Positions 1-7,388 of a stretch of 17,299 bases of DNA are shown here, piece after piece; positions within the stretch are counted from its first letter, which is position 1, and the number at the start of each line of letters is the position of its first letter. The notes beneath the pieces are model-generated. The model saw only the letters and a program-made list of their open reading frames with translations, was not told the DNA's origin and did no database searches. Position numbers and translations under genes: made by a program. This DNA comes from an uncultured Bacteroidales bacterium (GTDB taxonomy: Bacteria; Bacteroidota; Bacteroidia; Bacteroidales; Muribaculaceae), in the NCBI GenBank assembly GCA_947175585.1, contig CAMWNL010000003.1:1-17299 (forward strand). Reading direction: 5' to 3'.

Positions 1-2
1 CG

Positions 3-125
3 CCATTATTGCGCCGCGAGGCGAGGATAGTGCTCGACATGCCGGTCAAAGTTATGTCGCCGGCTGTCCGCGAGATGCGCGACTCGACGCAAAAGTTACT
101 GGATGAAATATTACCGGCCCTCTGA
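3..125 (+). CDS. C-terminal end of an unidentified protein (partial)
   Basis: Frame 3 is open from the window edge for 40 codons and stops at a TGA at 123-125. The peptide ends VREMRDSTQKLLDEILPAL, which reads like an amphipathic C-terminal helix, and codon use is C/G-rich at third positions like topA next to it. The other two forward frames stop earlier or give less protein-like sequence. I do not recognise the family from so short a tail. It is co-oriented with topA, but the roughly 160-base gap and the promoter before topA suggest a separate transcript. Confidence 0.45.
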   Translation, partial: PLLRREARIVLDMPVKVMSPAVREMRDSTQKLLDEILPAL

Positions 126-251
126 CCGGATTGTCTCCCACAACTTTTAGTAGCAAACGGGCGTTACTATCTCAGGAGCGCCATGAAGCGGTTTTTCGTG
201 GGCTATACATATAAAAAATATATAAATAATGTGTAGTTGGATTTTTTTGAC

Positions 252-259
252 TACATTTG
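252..259 (+). promoter_or_regulatory. -7 promoter box for topA
   Basis: TACATTTG matches the Bacteroidetes primary sigma -7 consensus TAnnTTTG exactly. The TTG at 237-239 is too close (12 nt) to be a good -33 element, so only the -7 half is convincing. The box sits about 28 nt before the ATG at 288. This argues that the in-frame codons from 237 to 287 are untranslated leader or promoter rather than protein. Confidence 0.55.
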
Positions 260-287
260 TCGCTCGAAAATTAAAAATAAGAATACT

Positions 288-2612
288 ATGCTGAAAAATC
301 TCGTAATAGTCGAATCTCCTGCAAAAGCGAAAACCATAGAAAAATTTCTTGGCAAAGACTACAAAGTCATGTCAAGCTACGGCCACATTCGCGACCTGAG
401 AAAAAAAAATTTCAGCATCGACATAGACAACGGCTTCCAACCGATTTATGAAATCCCTGAAGACAAGAAACAGCTCGTCAGCGAACTCAAGAAAGCGGCC
501 TCTCAGGCCGAGACCGTGTGGCTGGCTTCCGATGAGGACCGCGAGGGTGAAGCAATCGCATGGCATCTTTATGAAGTTCTCGGCCTGAAACCCGAAAACA
601 CCCGCCGAATAGTTTTTCATGAAATCACTAAGAACGCCATCCTCCATGCTATCGCCAATCCGCGCTCTATTGACATTAACCGTGTTGACGCTCAACAGGC
701 GCGCCGTGTGCTCGACCGCATAGTCGGATTCGAGCTGTCACCCGTGCTATGGAAGAAAATAAAGCCTGCGTTGTCGGCCGGACGCGTGCAGTCGGTTGCC
801 GTGCGTCTGATTGTCGAGCGTGAGAATGAAATCAAAAACTTTGTAAGCGAACCTTACTTCAGGGTCAACGCTCATTTCGCGATTGATGAGACTCATGCTA
901 TCAAATCAGAGTTAAATCACCGCCTGCCTGATATCGACAGCGCCAAGGCCTTCCTGCAGGATTGTGCAAAAGCGACATTCACCGTCAGCGACATCAATGT
1001 CCGGCCGATAAAAAAGAGCCCGGCGCCACCGTTTACAACCTCTACCCTTCAGCAGGAAGCCTCCCGTAAACTCGGATTCACCGTGTCACAGACCATGATG
1101 GTCGCTCAGCGACTATATGAGGCCGGTCATATCACCTACATGCGTACCGACTCTGTCAACCTCTCGAACGAAGCTATCGCGTCAATTTCAGATGAAATCA
1201 AACGCAATATCGGCGAAGAGTATCTTCACGTCCGTCGCTACCACACCAATTCAAAGGGAGCGCAGGAGGCTCACGAAGCGATCCGACCCACTTATATCAG
1301 CAACGCTACTATAGAAGGCACAGCTCAGGAAAAACGCCTCTACGCCCTAATCTGGAAACGCACCATAGCGTCACAGATGGCCGACGCCCAGGTTGAAAAG
1401 ACTACTATCGACATTCAGCCGTCTACACGTCAGGAGCATTTCGTAGCCAACGGCGAGACAATCCAGTTTGACGGATTCCTGCGTGTCTATATCGAGAGCC
1501 GCGATGACGAGGAAGCTGAGGAAGGACTTCTCACGTTGCCAAAAGTTTCTGTCGGCGAAGAACTGCTGCCTGACGAGATTACAGCCATCGAGCGTTTCAC
1601 CCAGCAGCCGCCGCGCTACACTGAGGCCTCGCTTGTCAAGAAAATGGAAGAACTCGGCATAGGACGCCCGTCGACCTATGCTCCGACCATCTCGACCATA
1701 CAGCAACGCGAATACGTAGAGAAAGGCGAGAAAGAAGGCGTTAAACGCTCATTCGACACCCTGACTCTCAAAAAAGGAAAAATCACTGACCGCAAAAAGA
1801 CCGAAACAGTCGGCTCTGAAAAAGGCAAACTAATCCCCACCGACATCGGCGAAGTAGTCAACACCTTCCTGACCGAATACTTCCCTGACATCCTCGACTA
1901 TAACTTCACGGCTCGCGTCGAAGAAAAATTTGACGAAATCGCCGAGGGCAAACTTCCTTGGGCCAACGAAATGAGCGATTTCTATCAGGTGTTCCATCCA
2001 GAGGTCGACAAGGCGCTCAGCATCAAACTTGAGCATAAGGTCGGAGAGCGTGTGCTCGGCACAGACCCCTCTACAGGCGAACAGGTAAGCGTGAAAATAG
2101 GCCGCTTCGGACCCCTCGTGCAGATCGGAACAGGCGAGGGCGAGGAAAAGCCACGTTTTGCGTCGCTGCTCAAAGGTCAGTCCGTATCAACCATCACTCT
2201 TGACGAAGCCCTGCGCCTCTTCGAATTTCCGCGCACGATCGGCGAATACGAAGGCGACGAAGTCGTTGTAGCCATCGGCCGCTTCGGCCCTTACGTGCGT
2301 CATCAGGGCAAATTCGTCTCCATCCCCAAGGATATTGCTCCTGCCGCTCTTTCGCTCGAAGAAGCCATCGACTTGATCAACGCCAAGCGCGAAGCCGAAG
2401 AAAAGAAAGTCGTCAAAGTATTTGACCAGGATGAAGATCTACGCATCCTCAACGGTCGCTACGGCATCTATATCTCCTATAAGAAAGACAATTTCAAAAT
2501 ACCGCGTACAGTCTCCGACCCTGCGTCGCTGACCTACGACGAAGCAATGGAAATTGTAAATTCTCAGGAAACCAAGCCCAAGAAAACTCGCGCATCGCGC
2601 AAGAAGGCTTAA
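288..2612 (+). CDS. topA: Type IA DNA topoisomerase I
   Basis: Relaxes negatively supercoiled DNA by cutting and rejoining one strand through a 5'-phosphotyrosine link. The 774-residue protein opens with the Toprim domain (VIVESPAKAK at 6-15, with the catalytic Glu; acidic triad SDEDREGE at 81-88). It continues with SAGRVQSVAVRLIVERE near 163-179, the active-site Tyr in HITYMRTDS (Y284), and GIGRPSTYAPTI further on. The C-terminus has no four-Cys zinc fingers. Instead it has the GRFGP/GRYG-type C-terminal repeats (IGRFGPLVQ, IGRFGPYVR, LNGRYGIYI) and a Lys/Arg-rich tail, as known for Bacteroidetes TopA. The ATG at 288 is preferred to an in-frame TTG at 237: MLKNLVIVES is the usual family start, and a promoter -7 box lies inside the longer version. 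The RluA-type gene follows after 15 nt. Confidence 0.97.
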   Translation: MLKNLVIVESPAKAKTIEKFLGKDYKVMSSYGHIRDLRKKNFSIDIDNGFQPIYEIPEDKKQLVSELKKAASQAETVWLASDEDREGEAIAWHLYEVLGLKPENTRRIVFHEITKNAILHAIANPRSIDINRVDAQQARRVLDRIVGFELSPVLWKKIKPALSAGRVQSVAVRLIVERENEIKNFVSEPYFRVNAHFAIDETHAIKSELNHRLPDIDSAKAFLQDCAKATFTVSDINVRPIKKSPAPPFTTSTLQQEASRKLGFTVSQTMMVAQRLYEAGHITYMRTDSVNLSNEAIASISDEIKRNIGEEYLHVRRYHTNSKGAQEAHEAIRPTYISNATIEGTAQEKRLYALIWKRTIASQMADAQVEKTTIDIQPSTRQEHFVANGETIQFDGFLRVYIESRDDEEAEEGLLTLPKVSVGEELLPDEITAIERFTQQPPRYTEASLVKKMEELGIGRPSTYAPTISTIQQREYVEKGEKEGVKRSFDTLTLKKGKITDRKKTETVGSEKGKLIPTDIGEVVNTFLTEYFPDILDYNFTARVEEKFDEIAEGKLPWANEMSDFYQVFHPEVDKALSIKLEHKVGERVLGTDPSTGEQVSVKIGRFGPLVQIGTGEGEEKPRFASLLKGQSVSTITLDEALRLFEFPRTIGEYEGDEVVVAIGRFGPYVRHQGKFVSIPKDIAPAALSLEEAIDLINAKREAEEKKVVKVFDQDEDLRILNGRYGIYISYKKDNFKIPRTVSDPASLTYDEAMEIVNSQETKPKKTRASRKKA

Positions 2613-2627
2613 TACCCATACATAAAC

Positions 2628-3551
2628 ATGCGTAAGAATTTATCAGCCAAACCGGGAGCCGAACGCGCGCCGTTCCGTCCCGACATCATACTCCACTTCA
2701 GACCATCTGCTCCCGGCCGCCTGCTCGACTTTCTTTTCGAGGTCATGCTTGACCGCAAGCGCACCACTGTCAAAGACTATCTCAAACACCGTCAGGTGAT
2801 GGTCAACGGTGCGGTCACCACGCAATTTGACCAGGCCGTTAACCCCGGTGATAACGTTGCAGTCAACACTTCGCGCGAGTTCCAGACCCTGCGCAATCCG
2901 CGTTTGTCTATCGTCTACGAAGACGATGACATCATCGTAGTCAACAAAGGCTACGGCCTACTCTCGGTCGGCACAGACAAGATCAAGACCGGGACGGCAT
3001 ACTCTATCCTCCGCGATTATCTCAAGCGCGTCGATCCTCGCAACAAGGTCTTCATCGTTCACCGACTTGACCAGCACACATCAGGTTTGATGATGTTTGC
3101 CAAAAACGTTAAGGCCAAAGAAGCCATGCAGCACAATTGGAACAATATGGTGCTTGAGCGCCGCTATGTATGCGTAGTCGAAGGCAAGCTCGACCCTCCC
3201 GAAGGCGAAATCCGCAGTTATCTTGCTGAAAACTCCCAGCATGAGGTCTACTCCACCGAAGATCCTAACGCCGGACAACTCGCCGTCACCCGTTACCGCA
3301 CACTCCGCTCGGCCAACGGCTATTCGCTTGTCGAGGTCCAGCTTGAGACAGGCCGCAAAAACCAGATACGCGTCCACATGAAAGATCTCGGACACCCCAT
3401 AGCCGGTGACCGTAAATATGGGGCCAAGACATCGCCTATCCACCGCCTCGCCCTCCACGCCATGACGCTGCGCTTCGCTCACCCTGCTAACCGCGCAGAC
3501 ATGAACTTCTCCACACCCATCCCGGCTCCATTTGCCAAGATGGTAAAATAG
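2628..3551 (+). CDS. RluA-family rRNA/tRNA pseudouridine synthase
   Basis: Isomerises a uridine in structured RNA to pseudouridine in the cytoplasm. The 307-residue protein has an S4-like RNA-binding N-terminus (about 28-80, GRLLDFLFEVM ... VMVNGAVTT ... VNPGDNV). The catalytic domain follows, with motif HRLDQHTSG at 145-153 (D148 is the family nucleophile) and GRKNQIRVHM at 242-251. The next genes in this family (RluC, RluD and relatives) differ mainly in target site, which cannot be read from the sequence, so no symbol is given. It starts 15 nt after topA with no promoter between, so the two are probably co-transcribed. A strong hairpin follows the stop codon. No truncation or missing key residue was seen. 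Confidence 0.93.
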   Translation: MRKNLSAKPGAERAPFRPDIILHFRPSAPGRLLDFLFEVMLDRKRTTVKDYLKHRQVMVNGAVTTQFDQAVNPGDNVAVNTSREFQTLRNPRLSIVYEDDDIIVVNKGYGLLSVGTDKIKTGTAYSILRDYLKRVDPRNKVFIVHRLDQHTSGLMMFAKNVKAKEAMQHNWNNMVLERRYVCVVEGKLDPPEGEIRSYLAENSQHEVYSTEDPNAGQLAVTRYRTLRSANGYSLVEVQLETGRKNQIRVHMKDLGHPIAGDRKYGAKTSPIHRLALHAMTLRFAHPANRADMNFSTPIPAPFAKMVK

Positions 3552-3580
3552 ATTCTATTATATCATACATCCGATAACTG

Positions 3581-3622
3581 ACAAAGGTGCCTCGCAAACA
3601 TATTATTGCAGGGCACCTTTGT
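3581..3622. terminator. Hairpin between convergent genes
   Basis: ACAAAGGTGCC at 3581-3591 pairs perfectly with GGCACCTTTGT at 3612-3622. The 20-nt loop holds a second short stem (GCAA/TTGC). A further AACTGACA upstream and TGTCAGTT downstream can extend the outer arms. It lies between the ends of the RluA-type gene (+) and the 186-residue gene (-), so it probably ends transcription in both directions. The T-run is short, so efficiency is uncertain. Confidence 0.7.
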
Positions 3623-3644
3623 TAATTCCATTATATCAGATATG

Positions 3645-4205
3645 TCAGTTAGACTGCAGTGGTGTCATGTGATAGCCGAGCGCATTGAGCTCCATAGCCA
3701 TGCCGGCGAGGTAGAGTTGGTGTAGTGCGGCAATATAGCATCCGAGAGCAGCCTCGGTGCCGGGTTCTACATGCTCGTGACTTAGTTTGCCATAGACGCG
3801 CGACGCACATTCGGCGACAAGTTCAGTGATTTTCTCTGCTGCCTCACCTTTATAGCCTAAAAGATCCTCGACGACCGCCTCATCCATGTTGTCATAGCCA
3901 CGTTTATCGCGCAACGCTTCATACAGACCTTTCTCCTGAGAATATTTCTCCCAATCGGTGTCCCAGTAAAAGGCCATCGCCATACCGACAAACATCATCC
4001 AGCCAAGCGACACTACCGGATATTGCTGAAATTCTCGCGCACCATCGGGCATATATGCTCTTACGATCTCACCCCAGCGCTCCTCGACGTCAGGACATTC
4101 AGGCACATGGGGATCAAGCGCCTCCTTCTTCTGCAGGAAACTTATAAGGTCTTCGCGAACCTTCACTTCAAAACTATCTACCAGATATTTACTGCTATTT
4201 TCCAT
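3645..4205 (-). CDS. Unrecognised 186-residue cytoplasmic protein
   Basis: I do not recognise this family. The protein is mostly helical and acidic, with no signal peptide. One moderately hydrophobic stretch (VVSLGWMMFVGMAMAFYW, about 64-81) and another near the C-terminus (AALGCYIAALHQLYLAGMAMELNALGYHM) look like buried helices of a helical bundle rather than clear membrane spans. Codon use matches the core genes around it. It lies downstream of the SlyD-type gene on the same strand, but a terminator hairpin separates the two, so it should have its own promoter. I could not find a convincing one. A conserved Bacteroidales housekeeping or stress protein is a guess only. Confidence 0.8.
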   Translation of the reverse strand: MENSSKYLVDSFEVKVREDLISFLQKKEALDPHVPECPDVEERWGEIVRAYMPDGAREFQQYPVVSLGWMMFVGMAMAFYWDTDWEKYSQEKGLYEALRDKRGYDNMDEAVVEDLLGYKGEAAEKITELVAECASRVYGKLSHEHVEPGTEAALGCYIAALHQLYLAGMAMELNALGYHMTPLQSN

Positions 4206-4259
4206 AATTGTAGTTTGTTTGATTACACTATACTAACACTCCCGACCTGCGAATGGTTG

Positions 4260-4294
4260 AAAAAAAGCATGCGACGCCTTGTGAGCGCCGCACA
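4260..4294 (-). terminator. Rho-independent terminator of the SlyD-type gene
   Basis: Read on the minus strand, a 10-bp stem (arms 4285-4294 and 4268-4277, with three G-T pairs) closes a 7-nt loop and is followed by a run of seven T residues down to 4260. It begins about 26 nt after the stop codon of the SlyD-type gene. Confidence 0.75.
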
Positions 4295-4320
4295 TACTTT
4301 TATTTAATCATTCATGACGA

Positions 4321-4896
4321 TTAATGGCATCCGCAACCACCGTCGTTGCAGCCTTCGCCACATCCGCCATCGCCGCAATCACCGCCGTGGCAACCACAGC
4401 ATCCGGCCGGACGAAGATCCTCTTCGGTGACATCACGCACTGTCTTTACAGTGCCTTTGATGCGCACCTTACAGTCGACAAGCTGATGGTTGAAATCCAT
4501 CTTGACATAGTCCGGAGTCACGTCTACGACGAGACCCTCGATGCGGAATCCGTCAGCTGTCATCATCGGCAGACGCACACCTTTCTTGATATTTTCTTCA
4601 TCAAATTTTCCGTCGATTTCAAAGACTTCGCGACCGAGTTCGACAACTTCTTCGGGATTGTGGCAGCCGAAAGCCTCCTCGGGGAGAGCGACCACATCAT
4701 AGCTGTCTCCGGCGCTCAGACCGTCGAGAGCGGCTTCAAGAGGTTTGATAAGACCTTCGGTTACTCCGAAGACCACACATTCGGGCGCATCTTCGGTCAC
4801 TTCGTGTACCAATGTTTCACTGCCGTCTTCGTTGACTTTATAAAGATCAAAAACGAGTTCGACATACTTACCGGGTTTAATTGTTTCCTTTTCCAT
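4321..4896 (-). CDS. slyD: SlyD-type FKBP peptidyl-prolyl isomerase with Cys-rich metal-binding tail
   Basis: A folding helper that isomerises Xaa-Pro bonds and, in the SlyD family, also acts as a chaperone and can carry nickel or zinc. The 191-residue protein has the split FKBP domain (about 1-75 and 127-152), interrupted by an insert-in-flap domain (about 76-126). DFNHQL at 134-139 corresponds to the family's DFNHPL motif. The tail from 164 to the end is Gly-rich, with eight Cys and two His (GCCGCH, GGDCGDGGCG, GGCGCH), which suits metal binding. The tail composition differs from the His-rich tail of E. coli SlyD. No signal peptide is present, so it acts in the cytoplasm. The gene is divergent from the LOG-family gene and has its own promoter and terminator. 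Confidence 0.9.
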   Translation of the reverse strand: MEKETIKPGKYVELVFDLYKVNEDGSETLVHEVTEDAPECVVFGVTEGLIKPLEAALDGLSAGDSYDVVALPEEAFGCHNPEEVVELGREVFEIDGKFDEENIKKGVRLPMMTADGFRIEGLVVDVTPDYVKMDFNHQLVDCKVRIKGTVKTVRDVTEEDLRPAGCCGCHGGDCGDGGCGEGCNDGGCGCH

Positions 4897-4921
4897 ATTT
4901 ATCTATTTTTTGTTTGTGTTG

Positions 4922-4954
4922 CAAATTTAGTCTGTCAACTATAGATATAACAAA
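4922..4954 (-). promoter_or_regulatory. Promoter of the SlyD-type gene
   Basis: On the minus strand, TTTG (4954-4951) is followed after 21 nt by TAAATTTG (4929-4922). Both halves and the spacing match the Bacteroidetes consensus. The -7 box lies about 25 nt upstream of the start codon. Confidence 0.7.
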
Positions 4955-4983
4955 AATCATGCCACATATTATCAGATAATTTG

Positions 4984-4991
4984 TAACTTTA
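4984..4991 (+). promoter_or_regulatory. Possible -7 box for the LOG/PduO operon
   Basis: TAACTTTA differs from TAnnTTTG at one base and lies 19 nt before the ATG at 5011. No TTG or TTTG is visible at the expected -33 distance, so this is a weak call based mainly on position in the 114-bp divergent spacer. Confidence 0.35.
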
Positions 4992-5010
4992 CGTTCACCA
5001 TTAATAAAAA

Positions 5011-5568
5011 ATGACAGAACAAACAATGCATGTAGCCGTATATTGCAGCGCCGCCGATAGCCTACCCTCACTCTGGATCAAAGCGGCTAGAGAAGTCGGA
5101 CACGTGATCGGCGAGCGCAACGCCACACTCGTCTACGGAGGTGTCGACGCCGGACTGATGCGCGAAGTCGCTTCAGCAGTCAAGGCCACCGGCTCAGGTA
5201 AAGTGGTCGGGGTCGTGCCTGACCGTCGCTCGACGATGGCCTCACCGCTCAACGATGAGCGCATCGACACAACAGGTCTGGATGACCGTAAGGCTCAAAT
5301 GCAATCACTGGCCGACGTCTTCGTCGTGCTTCCCGGCGGATACGGCACCCTCGACGAACTGACCGGCGCTATGGCATACATAAAGTTCAACGCCATCGCC
5401 GACAAACACATCTTGGTCTATAATCCCGACGGACTGTATGACAACCTGCTCGCCCAGTTTGAAACAATGATTAGACTCGGCCTTATGAGCCGGACAAACC
5501 TTGAAGCCTTGGAAATATGCACCGATGTCTCTGAACTCGTCTCTCGCTTGCGACAACTGATCTCATAA
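5011..5568 (+). CDS. LOG-family (TIGR00730) nucleoside 5'-monophosphate phosphoribohydrolase
   Basis: The family folds as a Rossmann-like SLOG domain and cleaves the N-glycosidic bond of nucleoside monophosphates; plant LOG enzymes release cytokinins this way, while the bacterial substrate is often unknown. The 185-residue protein shows the phosphate-binding motif PGGYGTLDE at 108-116 and an upstream glycine loop GGVDAGLM at 43-50 (usually GGGxxGLM). The Arg-Lys pair at 93-94 matches the catalytic region before the PGG loop. A second Met at residue 6 could also serve as the start. The PduO-type gene follows after 17 nt, so they are probably one operon. The physiological link between the two is not evident. 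Confidence 0.9.
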   Translation: MTEQTMHVAVYCSAADSLPSLWIKAAREVGHVIGERNATLVYGGVDAGLMREVASAVKATGSGKVVGVVPDRRSTMASPLNDERIDTTGLDDRKAQMQSLADVFVVLPGGYGTLDELTGAMAYIKFNAIADKHILVYNPDGLYDNLLAQFETMIRLGLMSRTNLEALEICTDVSELVSRLRQLIS

Positions 5569-5585
5569 CCTTATATTTTTCAAAA

Positions 5586-6143
5586 ATGACAAAAAGCAAC
5601 GTATACACTCGCTCAGGCGACCGCGGAACGACTTCGCTCGTCGGCGGCACGAGAGTCGCCAAAGACTCCGCTCGCCTCGAAGCCTATGGAACTGTCGACG
5701 AACTCAACTCCTGGCTCGGACTCATACGCGCAAGCCAATTTGTGAGTCCCGAAGATAAGACCATCCTCCACAAGATTCAGAACCGACTGTTTGACATAGG
5801 ATCCATGCTCGCCACCGAACCCGAAAGCCACTGGCAACCCGAGCCTTTGGCACCTCACGCCGTCACAGAAATCGAGGAGGCAATCGATCGGCTCGACAAT
5901 GCCCTGCCTGCTCACCACCGGTTTATTCTGCCAGGCGGATGCGAGGATGCGGCCCGCGCTCATATCGCGCGCTGCGTCGCCCGTCGCGCTGAACGTCGCA
6001 TCATCACCCTCGGCAACGATACAGAAGTTGACCCTCAAATAATCAGCTATATCAACCGTCTTAGCGACTATCTTTTTGTGCTCGCACGCGCAATCAACCA
6101 TAATTTCGGCTCAGAAGAAATATTTTGGGAGAAAAATTGTTAA
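5586..6143 (+). CDS. PduO-type cob(I)alamin adenosyltransferase
   Basis: Transfers the adenosyl group of ATP to reduced cob(I)alamin to make adenosylcobalamin, the cofactor of enzymes such as methylmalonyl-CoA mutase. The 185-residue protein has the N-terminal ATP-binding motif YTRSGDRGTTSLVGG at 7-21 followed by RVAKDSARLEAYGTVDELNS. It then has FILPGG at 113-118, the arginine cluster ARRAERR at 132-138 and YINRLSDYLFVLAR at 155-168, all in family order and at the usual length. No lid or catalytic residue appears to be missing. It is the second gene of the LOG operon. Bacteroidales often salvage corrinoids, which fits, but no other corrinoid gene is in the window. Confidence 0.95.
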   Translation: MTKSNVYTRSGDRGTTSLVGGTRVAKDSARLEAYGTVDELNSWLGLIRASQFVSPEDKTILHKIQNRLFDIGSMLATEPESHWQPEPLAPHAVTEIEEAIDRLDNALPAHHRFILPGGCEDAARAHIARCVARRAERRIITLGNDTEVDPQIISYINRLSDYLFVLARAINHNFGSEEIFWEKNC

Positions 6144-6168
6144 TGTATTAAGAATTTTACTACATTTG
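6137..6168 (+). promoter_or_regulatory. Promoter of the DUF2795 gene
   Basis: TTG at 6137-6139 is followed after 21 nt by TACATTTG at 6161-6168, an exact TAnnTTTG. It overlaps the end of the PduO-type gene and leaves a leader of about 70 nt before the ATG at 6243. No riboswitch-like fold was recognised in that leader. Confidence 0.7.
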
Positions 6169-6242
6169 CGCACTTTATCGGGAACTGACACGTTTAGTTT
6201 CTAAATATCTCGATCATTAACCAACTAAAAAGATACTCAACT

Positions 6243-6464
6243 ATGTATTGGACTCTTGAACTCGCATCAAAACTCGAAGACGCACCGTGGCCTGCAACCA
6301 AAGACGAACTTATTGACTATGCGATGCGTAGCGGCGCCCCACTTGAAGTAATCGAAAACCTTCAGGAAATCGAAGACGAAGGCGACACCTACGAATCAAT
6401 CGAAGACATCTGGCCCGACTACCCCTCCAAAGAAGACTTCCTCTTCAACGAAGACGAGTATTGA
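6243..6464 (+). CDS. DUF2795 domain protein, small and acidic
   Basis: A 73-residue, strongly acidic protein that begins MYWTLELASKLEDAPWPATKDELIDYAMRSG when read in two pieces: a Trp-rich start, then the helix-forming DELIDYAMRSGAPLEVIENL. It ends in a Glu/Asp-rich tail (SIEDIWPDYPSKEDFLFNEDEY). I recognise it as the small DUF2795 protein that is highly conserved across Bacteroidales. Its molecular role is not known. It has its own consensus promoter and a strong terminator, so it is a single-gene unit and probably well expressed. Codon use is that of a core gene. It is the last core gene before the AT-richer accessory block. Confidence 0.9.
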   Translation: MYWTLELASKLEDAPWPATKDELIDYAMRSGAPLEVIENLQEIEDEGDTYESIEDIWPDYPSKEDFLFNEDEY

Positions 6465-6496
6465 TTATGGCTATTTAATCTAACTGCAAGAAATTC

Positions 6497-6539
6497 AAAG
6501 AGTTGACTTCATATTATCGCGACAGTCAACTCTTTTTTT
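6497..6539. terminator. Strong intrinsic terminator
   Basis: AAAGAGTTGACT at 6497-6508 pairs perfectly with AGTCAACTCTTT at 6524-6535, and seven T residues (6533-6539) end the structure on the plus strand. It serves the DUF2795 gene. Because it faces the 3' end of the long minus-strand gene run and the opposite strand also ends in a short T-rich stretch, it could also stop transcription from that side. Confidence 0.85.
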
Positions 6540-6778
6540 ATAGCATTTTACCTCATTTTACAGCAGAATAAACTAACGTAAAACTAACATTGCCGTATAA
6601 AAAAAGTATCACCATCAAGATAAACTGTCGTAAAAAAGGCGTAACTTCACGTATATCAAAGGCTAAACTAGGTGTTGTGTCTTATTGTCGCATTATCTCT
6701 AAGTTTTTCCGTTTGTCATAAACTCAGCCTGACACCTGAGCAAGTTGAACTATTTATCAGCAATGGTTAGCCGGACGG
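6540..6778. other. AT-rich spacer at the core/accessory boundary with short direct repeats
   Basis: No open reading frame of interest is found here. The segment holds CATTTTAC twice (6544-6551 and 6554-6561, 2 nt apart) and AACTAAC twice (6571-6577 and 6582-6588). It also has a weak 5-bp stem CTCAG/CTGAG on the minus strand near 6724-6741, after the last gene of the long run. Such closely spaced repeats can be recombinase or regulator binding sites, but nothing shows that here. No tRNA or integrase is adjacent. Confidence 0.4.
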
Positions 6779-7381
6779 TTATTGGTCATAAGATTTCTCC
6801 GATAGCTTTTGTGTATGAAGGCGTCTCAGATGGTCGGTGATTTCTAATATTGCAGACTTGGCGATATTTATGGCCTGGAGATAGAGTGCTTCTGTAATAA
6901 ATAGTCCTTCTGACTCTATCTCATTGAGATCATACTCATCAGTCTTACCAACTACGTCCAAGTCAATATATACGTCCAAGTCATATCCGTCGTAATAGAA
7001 CTCTTCTATCCATAGCTTTTCACGATCATAGCTTAAATTCTGTATATGGATAAAAGAGCCGCCATCATAGACATAATCCCCTGCTACTATTGGCCGCTCG
7101 ATTGGGCGACCATGCTTTTCGGCGAGAGCGCATATTTCTTCTCCGGCCTTATGAAACAAGTCTATCACATATTGGAAATCGTTTTCGTCTATTTTTACGT
7201 AGCTGTCATCGTAAGAAGCAGGGAAGCCGTCACCATCAGAGATTGAGTCATTACCTACTTGAAAACAGAATGTGCCATCGCCTTTAGGTCGGTTGACATT
7301 ATGCTCAATAATTTCATATTCTTCCCATAATGGGTCAAATCCTAACCAATATTCAAAATCATTAGATCTGTCTTTCTTCAT
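6779..7381 (-). CDS. Unrecognised acidic protein, paralogue of the gene before it
   Basis: A 200-residue, very acidic, Tyr/Asp-rich soluble protein of unknown function with no signal peptide or known motif. It aligns over its whole length with the 198-residue protein encoded just upstream. Shared blocks are YEII (22-25), SYDDSY.KI (about 56-64), the HKAG(E/Q)E helix (about 76-81), RP and GD(Y/F)(V/I)(Y/F)D.G.FI(H/Y)(I/V) near 97-112, and LEI.D(H/Y)L near the end. The two arose by tandem duplication and have diverged widely. It is the last gene of a run with 4-30 nt gaps starting at 13926. Small acidic duplicated proteins are typical of immunity genes, but that is inference. Confidence 0.8.
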   Translation of the reverse strand: MKKDRSNDFEYWLGFDPLWEEYEIIEHNVNRPKGDGTFCFQVGNDSISDGDGFPASYDDSYVKIDENDFQYVIDLFHKAGEEICALAEKHGRPIERPIVAGDYVYDGGSFIHIQNLSYDREKLWIEEFYYDGYDLDVYIDLDVVGKTDEYDLNEIESEGLFITEALYLQAINIAKSAILEITDHLRRLHTQKLSEKSYDQ

Positions 7382-7388
7382 ATCCCCT

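Noticed and set aside
126..236. Intrinsic terminator after the first partial gene
   Set aside because: Only weak stems (TAGTA/TACTA and a G-T-containing 7-bp stem near 182-202) without a T-run were found.
237..287. N-terminal extension of TopA from a TTG codon
   Set aside because: The family begins at MLKNLVIVES (288), and an exact -7 promoter box lies within the extension.
4324..4944. 206-codon open frame on the plus strand
   Set aside because: It is the antisense shadow of the SlyD-type gene, whose repetitive Cys/Gly codons keep the opposite frame open; the peptide has no family features.
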